A stretch of DNA of 6,271 bases from Parcubacteria group bacterium CG08_land_8_20_14_0_20_43_9 (GTDB lineage: Bacteria; Patescibacteriota; Minisyncoccia; Minisyncoccales; PEYH01). The DNA lies in NCBI GenBank assembly GCA_002774465.1, contig PEYH01000009.1:1-6271 (forward strand). Direction: 5' to 3'. Positions 6,078 to 6,271 of this stretch are shown here, piece after piece. Every line of letters starts with the position of its first letter. Positions within the stretch are counted from its first letter, which is position 1. The position numbers and the translations under genes are program-made. The notes beneath the pieces are model-generated. The model saw only the letters and a list, made by a program, of their open reading frames with translations. It did not search any database and was not told where the DNA came from.

Positions 6078-6167
6078 AGTTTTCCACAGCATCATTTCTC
6101 TTGTATTATCATTTCTCTTTTGATGTGGTATTATGAATAAATTAAGCAAATTAATATATTTAATCCT
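6078..6167 (+). other. Spacer with 12-base direct repeat
   Basis: This is the 90-base gap after rnhB. The 12-mer atcatttctctt occurs at 6091-6102 and again at 6108-6119 (17-base spacing). An imperfect hairpin at 6071-6090 (GCTGT/ACAGC arms) overlaps the rnhB stop but has no T run after it, so it is a poor terminator. Confidence 0.45.
6106..6134 (+). promoter_or_regulatory. Candidate promoter for the membrane-anchored protein gene
   Basis: TTATCA (6106-6111, four of six matches to TTGACA) and TATTAT (6129-6134) are separated by 17 bases. The -10 box is preceded by TGG (6126-6128), giving an extended -10. Transcription would start near 6141, about 27 bases before the ATG at 6168. The -35 box overlaps the second copy of the 12-base repeat. 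Pattern evidence only. Confidence 0.45.
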
Positions 6168-6271
6168 ATGAAAAAAGAGAATCAAATTTCGCCAAAGATT
6201 ATTTCTTTGAGTTTTGCTGTTTTAGTCCTTTTGTCTGTAACGGCTTTTTATATCTTTGCCTGGACCGAGCC
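6168..6271 (+). CDS. N-terminally membrane-anchored or secreted protein, start only (runs off the right edge)
   Basis: Thirty-four complete codons are visible. A lysine-containing N-terminus (MKKENQISPK) is followed by a hydrophobic stretch at about residues 11-31 (IISLSFAVLVLLSVTAFYIF), then AWTE and a partial proline codon. This is a classical signal peptide or signal anchor, so the mature part would lie outside the cytoplasmic membrane. An in-frame TAA at 6138-6140 with no ATG after it fixes the start at 6168. No Shine-Dalgarno sequence is visible. From memory, many Parcubacteria surface proteins have a hydrophobic N-terminus followed by a W-x-x-P type segment leading into a proline- and glycine-rich region, and this could be one of them, but the visible part is too short to assign a family. 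Confidence 0.7.
   Translation, partial: MKKENQISPKIISLSFAVLVLLSVTAFYIFAWTE

Noticed and set aside
6071..6090. Hairpin (GCTGT/ACAGC arms, two further pairs after a mismatch) at the rnhB stop, considered as a terminator
   Set aside because: The stem is short and imperfect, overlaps coding sequence and is not followed by a T run.
6133..6171. Twelve-codon open frame (MNKLSKLIYLIL) whose stop overlaps the next ATG as ATGA
   Set aside because: It could be a leader peptide, but it starts inside the likely -10 box, before the predicted transcription start, and has no Shine-Dalgarno sequence. Chance is the simpler explanation in such AT-rich DNA.
5886..6185. Minus-strand open frame of 99 codons over the rnhB end
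   Set aside because: It is antisense to the conserved C-terminal half of RNase HII, with no motif or promoter of its own.

Overview
This window probably comes from a small-genome bacterium of the Candidate Phyla Radiation (Patescibacteria), perhaps Parcubacteria-like. That is an inference. It rests on a threonyl-tRNA synthetase that starts directly at its editing domain, AT-rich spacers built from repeated short words, no clear Shine-Dalgarno sequence at any of five starts, and a membrane-anchored protein beginning with a W-T-E-P type segment. The standard genetic code fits: stops are TAA and TAG, and no gene needs TGA read as sense.

Layout. Bases 1-5341 hold three genes on the minus strand, in the order: a predicted beta-helix protein of unknown function (4658-5341), dnaE for the DNA polymerase III alpha subunit (192-4556), and the first 38 codons of thrS (1-114, running off the left edge). 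Gaps are 101 and 77 bases, so they may be co-transcribed. An 88-base divergent promoter region (5342-5429) separates them from rnhB (ribonuclease HII, 5430-6077) on the plus strand. After a 90-base spacer with its own promoter-like sequence comes the start of a membrane-anchored protein (6168 to the right edge).

The main finding is a 376-residue in-frame intein in DnaE (1608-2735, minus strand), inserted between E607 and S984 of the conserved FQLE/SSGMK motif. It has intact splicing residues (Cys1, TxxH, terminal His-Asn, Ser+1). Its homing module is not the usual LAGLIDADG type. Instead it carries a four-cysteine zinc ribbon, a series of NUMOD3-like DNA-binding motifs and a PD-(D/E)XK (Vsr/EDxHD-like) nuclease domain. 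Its base composition is clearly more AT-rich than the host gene. Once spliced, DnaE would be 1078 residues with all polymerase and PHP metal-binding residues present.

Together the genes cover replication (DnaE), removal of RNA from DNA (RNase HII) and translation (ThrS), with one self-splicing mobile element lodged in the replicase.
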